Positions 8,172 through 17,385 of a DNA stretch of 38,014 bases are shown in pieces. Source of the stretch: Clostridia bacterium (GTDB lineage: Bacteria; Bacillota_A; Clostridia; Oscillospirales; CAG-272); the NCBI GenBank assembly GCA_017454075.1, contig JAFTDQ010000098.1, forward strand, positions 1 through 38,014, in the 5' to 3' direction. Numbering within the stretch: position 1 is the stretch's first letter; every line of letters starts with the position of its first letter. Both the position numbers and the translations under genes were made by a program. The notes under the pieces were generated by a model. The model had not been told where the DNA came from and did no database searches. It saw only the letters and a program-made list of their open reading frames with translations.

Positions 8172-9034
8172 TCACGAACAGAACGATGACTCCCACCGTT
8201 GAGATAGTGACCGCCGCGGGAAGAGATCCCGGGCTGAAATATACTCTGCTTACGGCAGAACTGTTCCGGGATCAGGGATACAAAGTCCATATTCCCTACG
8301 TAAAGAATTCCCTGCCCGACTGGGTCGAGGCCGAGCCGTGCCGCAAACCGGACCTTGAGGTCGTCCTCGGAGGGGACGGCTCGATTATGAGAGCTTCGCA
8401 TTTCGCCTCCCGCGCGGGATGTCCGATTCTCGGGATAAATACCGGTCACATCGGTTTTCTTTCCGAAATATCAGTCGACGAGACGGACAGGATCGGAGAA
8501 TATTTCGCCGGGCAGTATTCGATAGAGGAGCGGCGCATGCTCCACGTCTGCCACACCAGGGACGGCGCGCTTGTCGGAAGACCGTCCTCGGCGCTGAACG
8601 ACGCCGTGATAACCCACGGGAGGACGGCGAAAATACTCGATCTCGAGGTCTTCTGCTCAGGCGTGCAGCTCGGACGTTTCCGCGCCGACGGGTATATAGT
8701 CTCGACGCCGACGGGCTCGACCGCATACTCGCTCTCTGCCGGAGGACCGGTCGTGGATCCCGAGCTCAGGGGGATATGCCTCACGGCAATATGCCCTCAC
8801 TCGCTCGGAGCAAGACCGGTCGTCGTACCCGACAACCGGGAGATCGAGGTCAGGTACCTCGGTCACGGAGGGACCGTATCCCTCTCGGTCGACGGGAGCG
8901 ACACCGCTCAGCTCGACCCGGGAGACGCCGTCAGGATATCCCTTTCCCAGGACATCACAAAGTTCATCCGCCTCGGAAACGGGAACAAAAAAAGCTTTTA
9001 TACACGTCTCCGCGACAAGATGTCGGACACGTGA
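8168..9034 (+). CDS. nadK: NAD kinase
   Basis: The 288-residue ATP/polyphosphate-NAD kinase makes NADP from NAD. Diagnostic motifs are LGGDGSIMRA (GGDG active-site loop), GINTGHIGFLSEI, LNDAVITHGRTAKILDLEVF, and ADGYIVSTPTGSTAYSLSAGGP with the conserved glycine-rich NAD-binding turn. Start ATG 8168 overlaps the tlyA stop. A second Met at residue 7 could also initiate. Its place between tlyA and argR is the standard Clostridia order. Confidence 0.95.
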   Translation: MITNRTMTPTVEIVTAAGRDPGLKYTLLTAELFRDQGYKVHIPYVKNSLPDWVEAEPCRKPDLEVVLGGDGSIMRASHFASRAGCPILGINTGHIGFLSEISVDETDRIGEYFAGQYSIEERRMLHVCHTRDGALVGRPSSALNDAVITHGRTAKILDLEVFCSGVQLGRFRADGYIVSTPTGSTAYSLSAGGPVVDPELRGICLTAICPHSLGARPVVVPDNREIEVRYLGHGGTVSLSVDGSDTAQLDPGDAVRISLSQDITKFIRLGNGNKKSFYTRLRDKMSDT

Positions 9035-9047
9035 CGGGGGAAGCCGC

Positions 9048-9500
9048 ATGACTAAAAGAGAACGCCAGGAGCTCATTCTGAAGCTCATCGGCAAATACGA
9101 GATAAGCACGCAGGAGGAGCTCAGACGCAGGCTCTCGGAGACGGGGTGCGACGCCACACAGGCGACCGTCTCGCGGGACGTGAGAGAACTCCGCCTGATA
9201 AAAAAACACGGCGACGAAAACAGCCGCTATACAGTCCAGCCGCCGAAGGAAGACAATGACATCGGCCCGAAATACCGCAGCATCCTTCGCGATTCGGTGA
9301 TTTCAGCCGACAGGTCGTCTGTTTTCTGCGTTCTCAGAACGTACTCGGGGATGGCAAACGCCGCGGCGGCCGCCGTCGACGGGCTCGGATTTCCCGAGAT
9401 ACTCGGGACGATCGCCGGGGACGACACGATTTTCGTGATGTTCAGAAACGAAGAGGATGCGGCCGCATTCGCCGACAGGATCACGGCGCTTGACGTCTGA
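9048..9500 (+). CDS. argR: arginine repressor ArgR
   Basis: The 150-residue regulator has an N-terminal winged helix (KRERQELILKLIGKYEISTQEEL and ATQATVSRDVRELRLIKKHG) and a C-terminal arginine-binding/oligomerisation domain ending in the typical GTIAGDDTIFVMFRNEEDA. With arginine as corepressor, hexamers bind ARG boxes to repress arginine biosynthesis and activate catabolism. A GGGGGA ribosome binding site precedes the ATG by about 7 nt. No arginine genes are in the window; the location beside recN is conserved across Firmicutes. Confidence 0.94.
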   Translation: MTKRERQELILKLIGKYEISTQEELRRRLSETGCDATQATVSRDVRELRLIKKHGDENSRYTVQPPKEDNDIGPKYRSILRDSVISADRSSVFCVLRTYSGMANAAAAAVDGLGFPEILGTIAGDDTIFVMFRNEEDAAAFADRITALDV

Positions 9501-9510
9501 CTAAAACGAT

Positions 9511-11235
9511 ATGCTGAAATCTATCCACATTGAAAACTTCGCCGTCATAAGAGAAAGCGACATAAGCTTCCCGCAGGGCTTCAGCGTGATAACGGGAGAA
9601 ACGGGAGCGGGTAAATCCGTTCTCATCGACTCCGTGTCCGCCGTTCTCGGAGGCAAAACGAAGAAAGAAATAATCCGCACGGGCTGCGAAAAAGCGTCGG
9701 TCAGCGCCGTGTTTTCGGATATCGGGGAGGTCATCCCGGAGGACTCCGAAATCAGCCCGGACGAGAACGGCGAACTTTACGTCGTGCGTTCGATAGATTC
9801 TCAGGGGCGCTCGCAGTCGAAAATAAACGGGCGCAGCGTCTCCCTCGCCGTTCACCGCTCCGCGCTTTCCGGCGCCGTGTCCATTCACGGCCAGAACGAC
9901 AGTCTTTCGCTCCTCTCGGAGGACTCTCATCTGAACTACGTGGACAGCTTCGCCGGGGACCGGGAACTGCTTTTGAAATACCGCGAAAAATATAACGAGG
10001 TCGTCTCGCTCCGACGGCGTATCGACGACCTGAAAAAAGACGAAAAAGAAAAAACCCGGCTCGCAGAGCTTCTGAGGCTTCAGCTCGACGACATAAACGG
10101 CGCTCGTCTCAGGGACGGCGAGGAGGAAGCGCTCAACGACCGTCTTCTTAAACTCAAAAACGCCGAAAAGATAAACAAGCATGCGCGTTTTATCGTCCGC
10201 ACGCTCTACAAAAGCGAAAAAGGCGTCCCCGCCTATGAGCTCGTCAAACGCGCCTCTGCCTCGATCGAAGCGATAAGCGAATATTTCCCGGAACCCGAGA
10301 AATATACCGACCTGCTCACAAAGCTCTCCTACGGACTTGAAGAGGTCGCCCTCGTCGCCGAAGATCTCTGCTCCGATTTCGGTGAAGATCCCGAAAAAGA
10401 GCTCGACTCCGTTCAGACCCGGCTCGACAGGATCGAAAAGCTCAGGAAAAAATACGGCGACAGCGTCGGGGAGATACTCCGATACCGCGACGAGACGGAA
10501 AAACGTCTCAAAGAACTCGAAAGCTCGGAAGAGATCATCGGCCGGCTTTCCGAAAAACTCGCCTCTGCGGAGCGCGAAGCCGTTTCCCTCGGGGAGGAAC
10601 TCACCCGCGTCCGCCGCGAGGCCGCCGGGAAAATCGAGTCCGCGATACTCTCGGAGCTCGAATATCTCGAAATGCCGCGCGCCCGTTTCAGGGTATCGGT
10701 AAAAAAGCTGTATGAAACGTCCGGCGCGCCGGAGCTCACGCGCGACGGGACCGACCGCGTGAACTTTATGTTCTCGGCAAACACCGGCGAGGAACTGAAA
10801 CCGCTTTCCGAGGTCGCGTCGGGCGGCGAGCTGTCAAGGGTCATGCTTGCCCTGAGAACCATATCGACCGTCCCGAGCAGCGGAGAAACGCTCGTTTTCG
10901 ACGAGATCGACACCGGAGTGAGCGGAAGGACTTCCCACAAGATAGGAATAAGGCTGAAACGCCTCTCCCGAACCGGAGGGACCCAGGTAATATGCGTGAC
11001 GCACTCCGCGCAGATCGCCGCCGAAGCCGACGCGCACTACCTGATAAAAAAGACCGAGAACGGCGGAAGGACCGAAACGTCCGTATCTCTCCTCGACAGA
11101 CAGGGAAGAATAAACGAGCTCTCCCGCATAATGGGAGGCGTAAATATAACAGAAAAAATAAGGCAGTCCGCCGAGGAGATGCTCACCGACTCGGAGAACC
11201 GCGCGGAGACTTACAATGAAGAACAAGCCCATTAA
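9511..11235 (+). CDS. recN: DNA repair protein RecN
   Basis: The 574-residue SMC-like ATPase acts in double-strand break repair. Walker A is GETGAGKSVLIDS (about residues 28-40). Two long coiled-coil stretches rich in Glu, Lys and Arg occupy the middle, and the signature motif ASGGELSRVMLALR and Walker B TLVFDEIDTGVSG lie near the C-terminus, with CVTHSAQIAA after them. The length is as expected. There is no obvious ribosome binding site in the 10 nt after argR. In most sporulating Clostridia spoIVB and spo0A follow recN; here an acyltransferase gene overlaps it by 20 nt. Confidence 0.95.
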   Translation: MLKSIHIENFAVIRESDISFPQGFSVITGETGAGKSVLIDSVSAVLGGKTKKEIIRTGCEKASVSAVFSDIGEVIPEDSEISPDENGELYVVRSIDSQGRSQSKINGRSVSLAVHRSALSGAVSIHGQNDSLSLLSEDSHLNYVDSFAGDRELLLKYREKYNEVVSLRRRIDDLKKDEKEKTRLAELLRLQLDDINGARLRDGEEEALNDRLLKLKNAEKINKHARFIVRTLYKSEKGVPAYELVKRASASIEAISEYFPEPEKYTDLLTKLSYGLEEVALVAEDLCSDFGEDPEKELDSVQTRLDRIEKLRKKYGDSVGEILRYRDETEKRLKELESSEEIIGRLSEKLASAEREAVSLGEELTRVRREAAGKIESAILSELEYLEMPRARFRVSVKKLYETSGAPELTRDGTDRVNFMFSANTGEELKPLSEVASGGELSRVMLALRTISTVPSSGETLVFDEIDTGVSGRTSHKIGIRLKRLSRTGGTQVICVTHSAQIAAEADAHYLIKKTENGGRTETSVSLLDRQGRINELSRIMGGVNITEKIRQSAEEMLTDSENRAETYNEEQAH

Positions 11236-12538
11236 GCCTTTTGACACTCTGAAACAGCCCGAAAAGCCGCGCCCGATACTCTTTCCGGTGGAGCTCGGCG
11301 GGAGCGCCGCGTTCCTGCTGCCCGTCGGGGGCAAAATAAACAAAGTCAACTGCGAAGGGCTCGAGCCCCCGTATCTCATCCTCGCGAACCACGCGTCCTT
11401 CGTCGACTTTCCCCTTATAGTCAAGGCGATATTCCCGAAACGGACCAACTGGGTCATTTCAATCGAGGAGTTCAACGGCAGAGAGTGGCTCATGCGGGGG
11501 GTCGGCGGCATTTACAAGCGCAAGTTCACCTCCGACATAACGGTGGTGAAACACATGCTGACCGTACTTCGCAAGCGCAAGGGAATCGTCACGATGTATC
11601 CCGAGGCGCGCTTTTCCCTCGCCGGTATAAACGAACGACTGGACGACGCGCTCGGAAAATTCGTCAAGGCGGCGCGCTGCCCCGTTGTCATTTTCCTCGC
11701 TCACGGGAATTTTCTCCGCTCGCCTCAGTGGAACAAGCATCCGGTGCGGCAGGTCCCGGTCGGCGCGACAATGACGCAGATAGTAACGGCCGAGGAGGCG
11801 ATTTCCCTGCCTGCCGCCGAGATACAGAAGCGTATCGAGGAGGCGCTCGTTTACGACGAATACGCCTGGCAGGCCGAGAACAACATCCGAATAAAATCGA
11901 AAAAACGCGCGCATAATATCCACAGGATACTCTATCAGTGCCCCGTGTGCGGAGAAGAGTTCGTCACTGACAGCCGCGATACGAAAATATGGTGCAATTC
12001 CTGTCACGCTGAATGGGAAATGGACGAGCTCGGAAAGCTCCGCCGCACGGACGGGGGAGAGGACGTCTTCACCCACGTTCCCGACTGGTATCTTTGGGAA
12101 AAAGAGAACGTTTACCGGGAGGTCCGCGAGGGGCGCTATCACTTTGAGGACACCGTCCGTCTCGAAGAACTCGTGAACTGCGGAAGCGCCGGCTTCGTCA
12201 CGCTCGGCAACGTCACGCTGACCCACGACAGGGACGGCTTTAAAATGCACGGAAAGCTCGACGACGGCTCGGATTTCGATTTCCACCGTTCGGTGCGCTC
12301 GATGTACTCCTGCCATATAGAATACAATTTCAAGGAACGCGGCGACGCGATCGACCTCGCCACGCTCGAAAAGACCTATTTCGTCTTCCCTCAGACGGCG
12401 CATAACGTCCTGACGAAGATCCATTTCGCCACCGAAGCGCTCTACGACGTCGTGACCGCCGAGGAAAAAGCCGCAAAAGAGGGGGAAAAACCGGCGGAAA
12501 CGGCGGAAGAGGATATCGATCTTTCATCCCGGGATTGA
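11216..12538 (+). CDS. PlsC-like acyltransferase with C-terminal zinc ribbon and extra domain
   Basis: The 440-residue protein has an N-terminal glycerolipid acyltransferase domain with the catalytic NHASFVD box (His59, Asp64) and the acceptor motif YPEARFS (128-134). After about residue 230 comes a zinc ribbon (Cys242/Cys245 and Cys260/Cys263) and a domain of about 160 residues that I do not recognise. PlsC proteins acylate lysophosphatidate in phospholipid synthesis and are usually about 200-250 residues, so the tail is an addition. It overlaps recN by 20 nt. Its stop codon lies inside the -35 box of the next promoter. Confidence 0.78.
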   Translation: MKNKPIKPFDTLKQPEKPRPILFPVELGGSAAFLLPVGGKINKVNCEGLEPPYLILANHASFVDFPLIVKAIFPKRTNWVISIEEFNGREWLMRGVGGIYKRKFTSDITVVKHMLTVLRKRKGIVTMYPEARFSLAGINERLDDALGKFVKAARCPVVIFLAHGNFLRSPQWNKHPVRQVPVGATMTQIVTAEEAISLPAAEIQKRIEEALVYDEYAWQAENNIRIKSKKRAHNIHRILYQCPVCGEEFVTDSRDTKIWCNSCHAEWEMDELGKLRRTDGGEDVFTHVPDWYLWEKENVYREVREGRYHFEDTVRLEELVNCGSAGFVTLGNVTLTHDRDGFKMHGKLDDGSDFDFHRSVRSMYSCHIEYNFKERGDAIDLATLEKTYFVFPQTAHNVLTKIHFATEALYDVVTAEEKAAKEGEKPAETAEEDIDLSSRD

Positions 12539-12563
12539 CAACCGGGAGTAAATGGTATATAAT
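12535..12563 (+). promoter_or_regulatory. consensus promoter for the CNNM operon
   Basis: TTGACA (12535-12540), 17-nt spacer, TATAAT (12558-12563). The TGA stop of the acyltransferase gene (12536-12538) is part of the -35 box, so the operons abut without spare sequence. No terminator is seen between them. Confidence 0.88.
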
Positions 12564-12604
12564 ATTTATTTGACTTAATATCGCAAAGGAAGTGATTTGT
12601 CTTA

Positions 12605-14005
12605 ATGGACGGCGACCCCGGTAACGGCACTGTACCGATACCTTTGCCGGACCCCGCGGCGGGCATGCCCGACAGCGGGATCACGGCGGTTCTCATAATA
12701 CTTTTTATAGTTCTGATAATACTCGGAGCGTTTTTCGCCGGCGCTGAATCGACGTTTTCCGCCATGAACCGGCTGAAGATCAAAAGCCGGGCGGAGGACG
12801 GCGACAGACGTGCGAAAAAGGTGATGCTCGTCGACGCGAACTTCGAGCGCGCCATCACGGCGCTCCTCATCGGGAACAACATAACCCACATAGCGGCGGG
12901 CTCCGTCGCCGCGCTCATCGCGGTGAGGGCGTACGGGAGCTCCGGTATAGTGGGCACTCTTACCACCCTTGTTTCGACGGCGGTCGTGTTTCTTTTCAGT
13001 GAAATGATACCGAAAAGCGCCGCAAACGACCGGGCGGACAGTCTTTCGCTCGCGCTCGTATCGCCGACGATATTCTTCATGCGTCTGTTCAGGCCGCTGA
13101 CGTTTCTGTTCCTGAAATTCTCGGGGCTTGTCACAAAACTTCTCGGCAAGCCGGAAACCCCTTCGTACACAGAGGATGAGCTTCAGGAGATCATCGACAC
13201 GGCCGAGGAGGAGGGGGTCGTCGACGAGGAACAGAGCGATCTCATACGCAGCGCGCTCGTTTTCTCGGAGACCGAGGTCTCCGAAATAATGACGATGCCG
13301 GAGGACATGGTGACGGTCGACGTCACGGACAGCCCCGGGCAGATCTGCGCCCTGCTGCGCGAAACGAACCACTCCCGTCTGCCGGTCTTTCAGACCGAGG
13401 AGAACGGGGCGAAAAAATACGTCGGTATGCTCAACGTCAGAACGTATTTCAGGGAACTCCGCCACGTCGGAAAACCCGAAAAAATACGGCTCGGAGACAT
13501 AATTTCTCCTGTGACCTTCGTCCCTGACAACACCCCGGTCGACAGGCTGCTCCGGGATATGCAGAAAAACAGAACGTATCTCACGCTTGTCACGGATCAC
13601 GAGGACGGCGTGGTCTGCGGACTCGTCACGATAGAAGACCTGCTCGAAGAGCTCGTCGGCGAGATATGGGACGAGGACGAGGAGGTCGACGAAAACTTCA
13701 TCAAGCTCGGCGGCAATTATTTCAGAGCCGTACCGACGCTTACCTGCGGCGACGCCTTCGGGCGTTTCGGGTACGTATGCAAAAACCGCGACGACGCGAG
13801 AAAGACGATACGTCAGCTCTATTTTGAAAACGTCGCTGAACCTGAAGAGGATGAAGAGGGGTTCATCTACCGCGGGAGGATAAAAATCGCCCCCGAGGAC
13901 GTCTCGGAGGACGGAGAACCCGCGTATTTCGTGATCCATCCGCTCGACGACGACGAAATAAGCGAGCTGCTCGCTTCGGCCCAGAAGGAGGCGGAACATG
14001 AGTGA
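12605..14005 (+). CDS. CNNM/CorC-type transporter-associated protein, copy 1
   Basis: The 466-residue membrane protein has an N-terminal DUF21/CNNM transmembrane domain with about four hydrophobic segments (residues 25-180, including FFAGAESTFSAMN). A CBS pair (AEEEGVVDEEQSDLIRSALVF through DLLEELVGEIWDEDEEVDE) and a C-terminal CorC/HlyC domain (about 375-455) follow. Bacterial relatives transport or regulate Mg2+ (CorC/MpfA type). ATG 12605 is preceded by AAAGGAAG with a somewhat long spacing. The first CBS unit reads EIMTMPEDM where copy 2 has the usual EIMTPRTEL. It overlaps copy 2 by 8 nt. Confidence 0.87.
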   Translation: MDGDPGNGTVPIPLPDPAAGMPDSGITAVLIILFIVLIILGAFFAGAESTFSAMNRLKIKSRAEDGDRRAKKVMLVDANFERAITALLIGNNITHIAAGSVAALIAVRAYGSSGIVGTLTTLVSTAVVFLFSEMIPKSAANDRADSLSLALVSPTIFFMRLFRPLTFLFLKFSGLVTKLLGKPETPSYTEDELQEIIDTAEEEGVVDEEQSDLIRSALVFSETEVSEIMTMPEDMVTVDVTDSPGQICALLRETNHSRLPVFQTEENGAKKYVGMLNVRTYFRELRHVGKPEKIRLGDIISPVTFVPDNTPVDRLLRDMQKNRTYLTLVTDHEDGVVCGLVTIEDLLEELVGEIWDEDEEVDENFIKLGGNYFRAVPTLTCGDAFGRFGYVCKNRDDARKTIRQLYFENVAEPEEDEEGFIYRGRIKIAPEDVSEDGEPAYFVIHPLDDDEISELLASAQKEAEHE

Positions 14006-15293
14006 CGGCATCCTTCTCGGGACCATCTTCCTTCTGCTGCTGTTTTCGGCAGGTTTTTCCGCGTCGGAAATGGCGTTCAACTCCGCCAATAAACTAAGGC
14101 TCAAGAGCGCCGTCGAGGACGGGCGTCCGTTTGCCTCCCTGGCCGACAGAATATCCGAAAACTTCGGAAACGCGCTCTGCGCCATACTTATCGGAAACAA
14201 TCTCTCGAATATCGGCGCGTCGACCTGCGCGACGATGCTCTTTATCGGCTGGCTCGGCTCGGGAATGGGAGAGGGCGGCGCGACCTTTGTCTCGACGGTC
14301 GTCCTGACGCTCATCGTTCTGCTCTTCTGCGAGATCATGCCGAAGGTCATAGCAAAACAGCACGCGGACTCTCTTGTCCTGAGGTTAGCGCTCCCCGTCC
14401 GGATCGTGACGGTTCTGCTCTTCCCCGTCGTTTTCACAGTCATGCTCCTGATAAAGCTGCTTTCGAAAATCTGGGGTAAGGACAAGGGGGAGGACGACCC
14501 GACGGTCACAGAGGACGAACTCTCGCTCATCATCGAGACCGCCGAGGAAGAGGGCGTCATCGACGAAGACAAAAACGAGCTTCTCCAATCGACGCTCACC
14601 TTTCACGACACCATCGTGCGAGAGATAATGACTCCCCGCACCGAGCTTACCACGATATCCCTCGACGACCTGACCGAAGCCGAAAAGACAATTGAGGAAT
14701 CACAGTTTTCACGCATACCTGTCTGCGGCGAGGACATCGACGATATAGTCGGCATACTCCTTCTCAAAAGGTATTACAAGGACGATCCGGATCAGCCGCT
14801 TACGCGCGAAAAGCTCGAAAGCATGCTCATAAAACCGCTTTTCATCCACAAAACGATGCGGCTGCCCGTCGCGCTCGACCGGCTTCGCCGCGCAAAGACC
14901 CATATGGCGATAGTCATAGACGAGTTCGGCGGGACAATGGGTATCGTGACCGTCGAGGACATTCTCGAAGAGCTCGTCGGGGACATCTGGGACGAGAATG
15001 AGGAGATCACCGTCGACGTCGAGGAAAAGAGCGAGAACATCTTTGACGTGAGCGGCGACATGAACATAAGCGATTTCTTCGACGCCGTGGACGTTGACCC
15101 CGGCGAGGACTTTGAAAGCGAATACACAACGGTCGGCGGCTGGGCCACCGAAATGCTCAACGCCGAGCCGGAGCTGAACGCATCGTTCACATTCAGAAAT
15201 CTTAAAGTGACGGTCACGGGAATGGACGATCTGTGCGTGACCTCGGTCCGTGCCGAGAAAACCGAGCAGCCGGACGAGGAGGTCAGAATATGA
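13998..15293 (+). CDS. CNNM/CorC-type transporter-associated protein, copy 2
   Basis: The 431-residue protein has the same architecture as the preceding gene: a DUF21 membrane domain (FSAGFSASEMAFNSANKLR start), the linker TEDELSLIIETAEEEGVIDE, CBS pair with EIMTPRTEL and AIVIDEFGGTMGIVTVEDILEELVG, and a C-terminal CorC/HlyC domain. It matches the canonical family more closely than copy 1. The tandem pair suggests an old duplication, perhaps a heteromeric Mg2+ (or other divalent ion) efflux system, which is inference. Its stop overlaps the next start (ATGA). Confidence 0.88.
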   Translation: MSDGILLGTIFLLLLFSAGFSASEMAFNSANKLRLKSAVEDGRPFASLADRISENFGNALCAILIGNNLSNIGASTCATMLFIGWLGSGMGEGGATFVSTVVLTLIVLLFCEIMPKVIAKQHADSLVLRLALPVRIVTVLLFPVVFTVMLLIKLLSKIWGKDKGEDDPTVTEDELSLIIETAEEEGVIDEDKNELLQSTLTFHDTIVREIMTPRTELTTISLDDLTEAEKTIEESQFSRIPVCGEDIDDIVGILLLKRYYKDDPDQPLTREKLESMLIKPLFIHKTMRLPVALDRLRRAKTHMAIVIDEFGGTMGIVTVEDILEELVGDIWDENEEITVDVEEKSENIFDVSGDMNISDFFDAVDVDPGEDFESEYTTVGGWATEMLNAEPELNASFTFRNLKVTVTGMDDLCVTSVRAEKTEQPDEEVRI

Positions 15294-16396
15294 AGAATAA
15301 ACCCTTTTTTCGCCCGGCGGATATTATTCTGCCGAAAAAAGTGACGGAAAGATGGCCGGTTATCGCCTGCGATCAGTTCACATCCGACAGAGAATACTGG
15401 CTCCGGCTCGACGCATTTGTCGGGGACGAGCCGTCAGCGCTCCGGCTGATTCTCCCCGAAGCGTTTCTTGACGAAGCACGGGAAAGGATCCCCGGAATAA
15501 GAGAAAAAATGAACGATTATCTCGGATCGGATCTTTTCACCACGTATCCGGACTCGATGATTTTCGTGGAACGCACCCTTCCTTCCGGCAGAATCAGGCG
15601 CGGGGTCGTCGGCTCCGTCCTGCTTGAAGAATATCCCGGAGGACTGCTTCGTCCGACCGAGGAAACCGTCCCCGAGCGCGTACCTCCGAGAGCTGAGATC
15701 AGAAGAGGCGCGCCGCTCGACATGCCGCATATCATGCTCTTCACCGATTCGGAAAAGGCGATTCCGGAGAGCATGACCGGTCCCGTCGTATACGACGTTG
15801 ACCTCCCCGGCGGAGGAGGGCACGTCCGCGGAAGTCTGATGTCTTCCCCGGCTCAGAAGCGGTTTACGGAGGCGATCTCTCCGTCGGAAAACGGCATTTC
15901 GCTCATCGTCGGGGACGGAAACCACTCCCTCGCCGCGGCAAAGGCCGCGGGAGTCACCTACGCGCTTTGCGAGGTCGTTTCGCTGAACGATGACGCGATA
16001 GTTTTCGAGCCGATATACCGGATAATAAAGAACGCGGACGCCGAAGCGCTCGTAAAACTTCTCCCCGAAGGACCGGGGGAGAACAGAGTGACCTTCGTGA
16101 CCCGGGACGGCGAGCGGGAGTTTTTCACCGACAAGCTGCCTGTTTCGGCGGTGGACGGTCTGATACGCGAGTATTTCGCAAACGGCGGAGCCGGGGAGGT
16201 CGATTACATTCACGGGCTCGGGGAGCTCCGCCTCCTCGCTTCGGATGAGAAGAACGCGGGATTCGTTTTTGACGGGATCGACAAAAAAGGGCTCTTTTCC
16301 TGGGTGGCGGAACACGGGGTCCTTCCGAGAAAGGCGTTTTCGATGGGAAGCGCTTTTGAAAAACGTTATTATATGGAGCTCATGCGTTCGCGCTGA
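15290..16396 (+). CDS. DUF1015 family protein
   Basis: The 368-residue protein matches the DUF1015 family: PADIILPKKVTERWPVIACD at the N-terminus followed by QFTSDREYWLRLDAFVGDEPS, a central IFVERTLPSGRIRRGVVGSV segment, and the signature GDGNH (residues 208-212) followed by SLAAAKA. The family function is not established. The GDGNH motif suggests a hydrolase-like or nucleotide-handling site, but that is only an impression. The start at ATG 15290 is chosen for the ATGA overlap with the CNNM gene and because the family begins at this point. Confidence 0.82.
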   Translation: MKNKPFFRPADIILPKKVTERWPVIACDQFTSDREYWLRLDAFVGDEPSALRLILPEAFLDEARERIPGIREKMNDYLGSDLFTTYPDSMIFVERTLPSGRIRRGVVGSVLLEEYPGGLLRPTEETVPERVPPRAEIRRGAPLDMPHIMLFTDSEKAIPESMTGPVVYDVDLPGGGGHVRGSLMSSPAQKRFTEAISPSENGISLIVGDGNHSLAAAKAAGVTYALCEVVSLNDDAIVFEPIYRIIKNADAEALVKLLPEGPGENRVTFVTRDGEREFFTDKLPVSAVDGLIREYFANGGAGEVDYIHGLGELRLLASDEKNAGFVFDGIDKKGLFSWVAEHGVLPRKAFSMGSAFEKRYYMELMRSR

Positions 16397-16435
16397 AGCC
16401 TCCGGTAATATAAATATAAAAACAGGGGTAAAACA

Positions 16436-17260
16436 ATGGCAAACTCAACACTCGTTATCATGGCGGCCGGAATGGGGTCGCGCTTTGGCGGGATAAAGCA
16501 GCTCGAGCCGGTCGGCTCGCACGGCGAGGTCCTGCTCGACTATGCGGTTTACGACGCGCTGCGCGCCGGATTTGACAAGGTCGTATTTATCATCAAGCAC
16601 GAGATCGAAAAGGATTTCAGGGAAATATGCGGCGACAGGATCTCGCGTCACGTCGAGACCGCCTACGCCTTCCAGAGCATCCCTTCGTTCCGTAAGAAGC
16701 CGCTCGGCACGGGCGACGCCGTGCTTTCGGCAAAAAACGTGGTGGACACGCCATTTGCCATTCTCAACGCCGATGATTTCTACGGAGCCGAGGCGTTTTC
16801 TCTGATCCATGACAGTCTCTCACTCCCCGACTACTCAATGGTCGCCTACGATCTTTTCAACACTCTGTCGGACAACGGCGGGGTTTCGCGCGGGGTCTGT
16901 AAGATCGAAAACGGATTCCTGACCGGGATAACCGAAACTCACGGAATTGAAAAGACGTCGCCCTTCCCGAAGGACACGCCGGTTTCGATGAACCTCTGGG
17001 GACTCAAGCCGGATATTTTCGACATTCTCGACGACGGGATCGTCGAGTTCCTGCGCACCGCACCCGACATCAGAAAGAACGAGTATCTCATCCCGACGGT
17101 CATCGGGGATCTCGCCACGTCCGGCCGCCGCCGCGTCGTCGCGCTCAGGACCTCCGCCGTGTGGTTCGGAATGACGTACCGTGAGGACAAAGCGCTCGTA
17201 TGCGAAAACATCAGAAAGCTGACCGAGGCCGGGGTATATCCCGAGGACCTCTGGGGCTGA
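16436..17260 (+). CDS. sugar-nucleotidyltransferase-like protein
   Basis: The 274-residue protein has an NTP_transferase GT-A-like fold. The nucleotide-binding loop AAGMGSRFGGIKQ (residues 10-22) is close to the GxGxR-x-K/Q pattern, and ILNADDFYG carries the metal-binding acidic residues. Such enzymes couple a sugar phosphate to a nucleotide, but the substrate cannot be deduced. A good ribosome binding site (AGGGG) lies 8 nt upstream. It is the last gene of the CNNM operon and is followed by a strong terminator. Confidence 0.8.
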   Translation: MANSTLVIMAAGMGSRFGGIKQLEPVGSHGEVLLDYAVYDALRAGFDKVVFIIKHEIEKDFREICGDRISRHVETAYAFQSIPSFRKKPLGTGDAVLSAKNVVDTPFAILNADDFYGAEAFSLIHDSLSLPDYSMVAYDLFNTLSDNGGVSRGVCKIENGFLTGITETHGIEKTSPFPKDTPVSMNLWGLKPDIFDILDDGIVEFLRTAPDIRKNEYLIPTVIGDLATSGRRRVVALRTSAVWFGMTYREDKALVCENIRKLTEAGVYPEDLWG

Positions 17261-17276
17261 TATAGCACTGAAACGG

Positions 17277-17320
17277 GTCCGTGATCCGGCTTTAAGCTCT
17301 GAGCCGGATTGCGGACTTTT
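17277..17320 (+). terminator. intrinsic terminator after the nucleotidyltransferase gene
   Basis: A 15-bp stem including two G·U pairs (17277-17291 with 17302-17316), a 10-nt loop and TTTT immediately after. This is a convincing rho-independent terminator 16 nt after the stop. The remaining bases up to 17385 show no clear promoter for the next gene. Confidence 0.85.
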
Positions 17321-17385
17321 CGGAAAACACATAACCGTCAATGCGCGACAAACGCCTGAATTATTTTACCGTCCCGGAGACAACA

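Noticed and set aside
12602..14599. 665-codon open frame on the - strand opposite the CNNM genes
   Set aside because: It is a shadow of two clearly conserved CNNM/CorC genes on the + strand.
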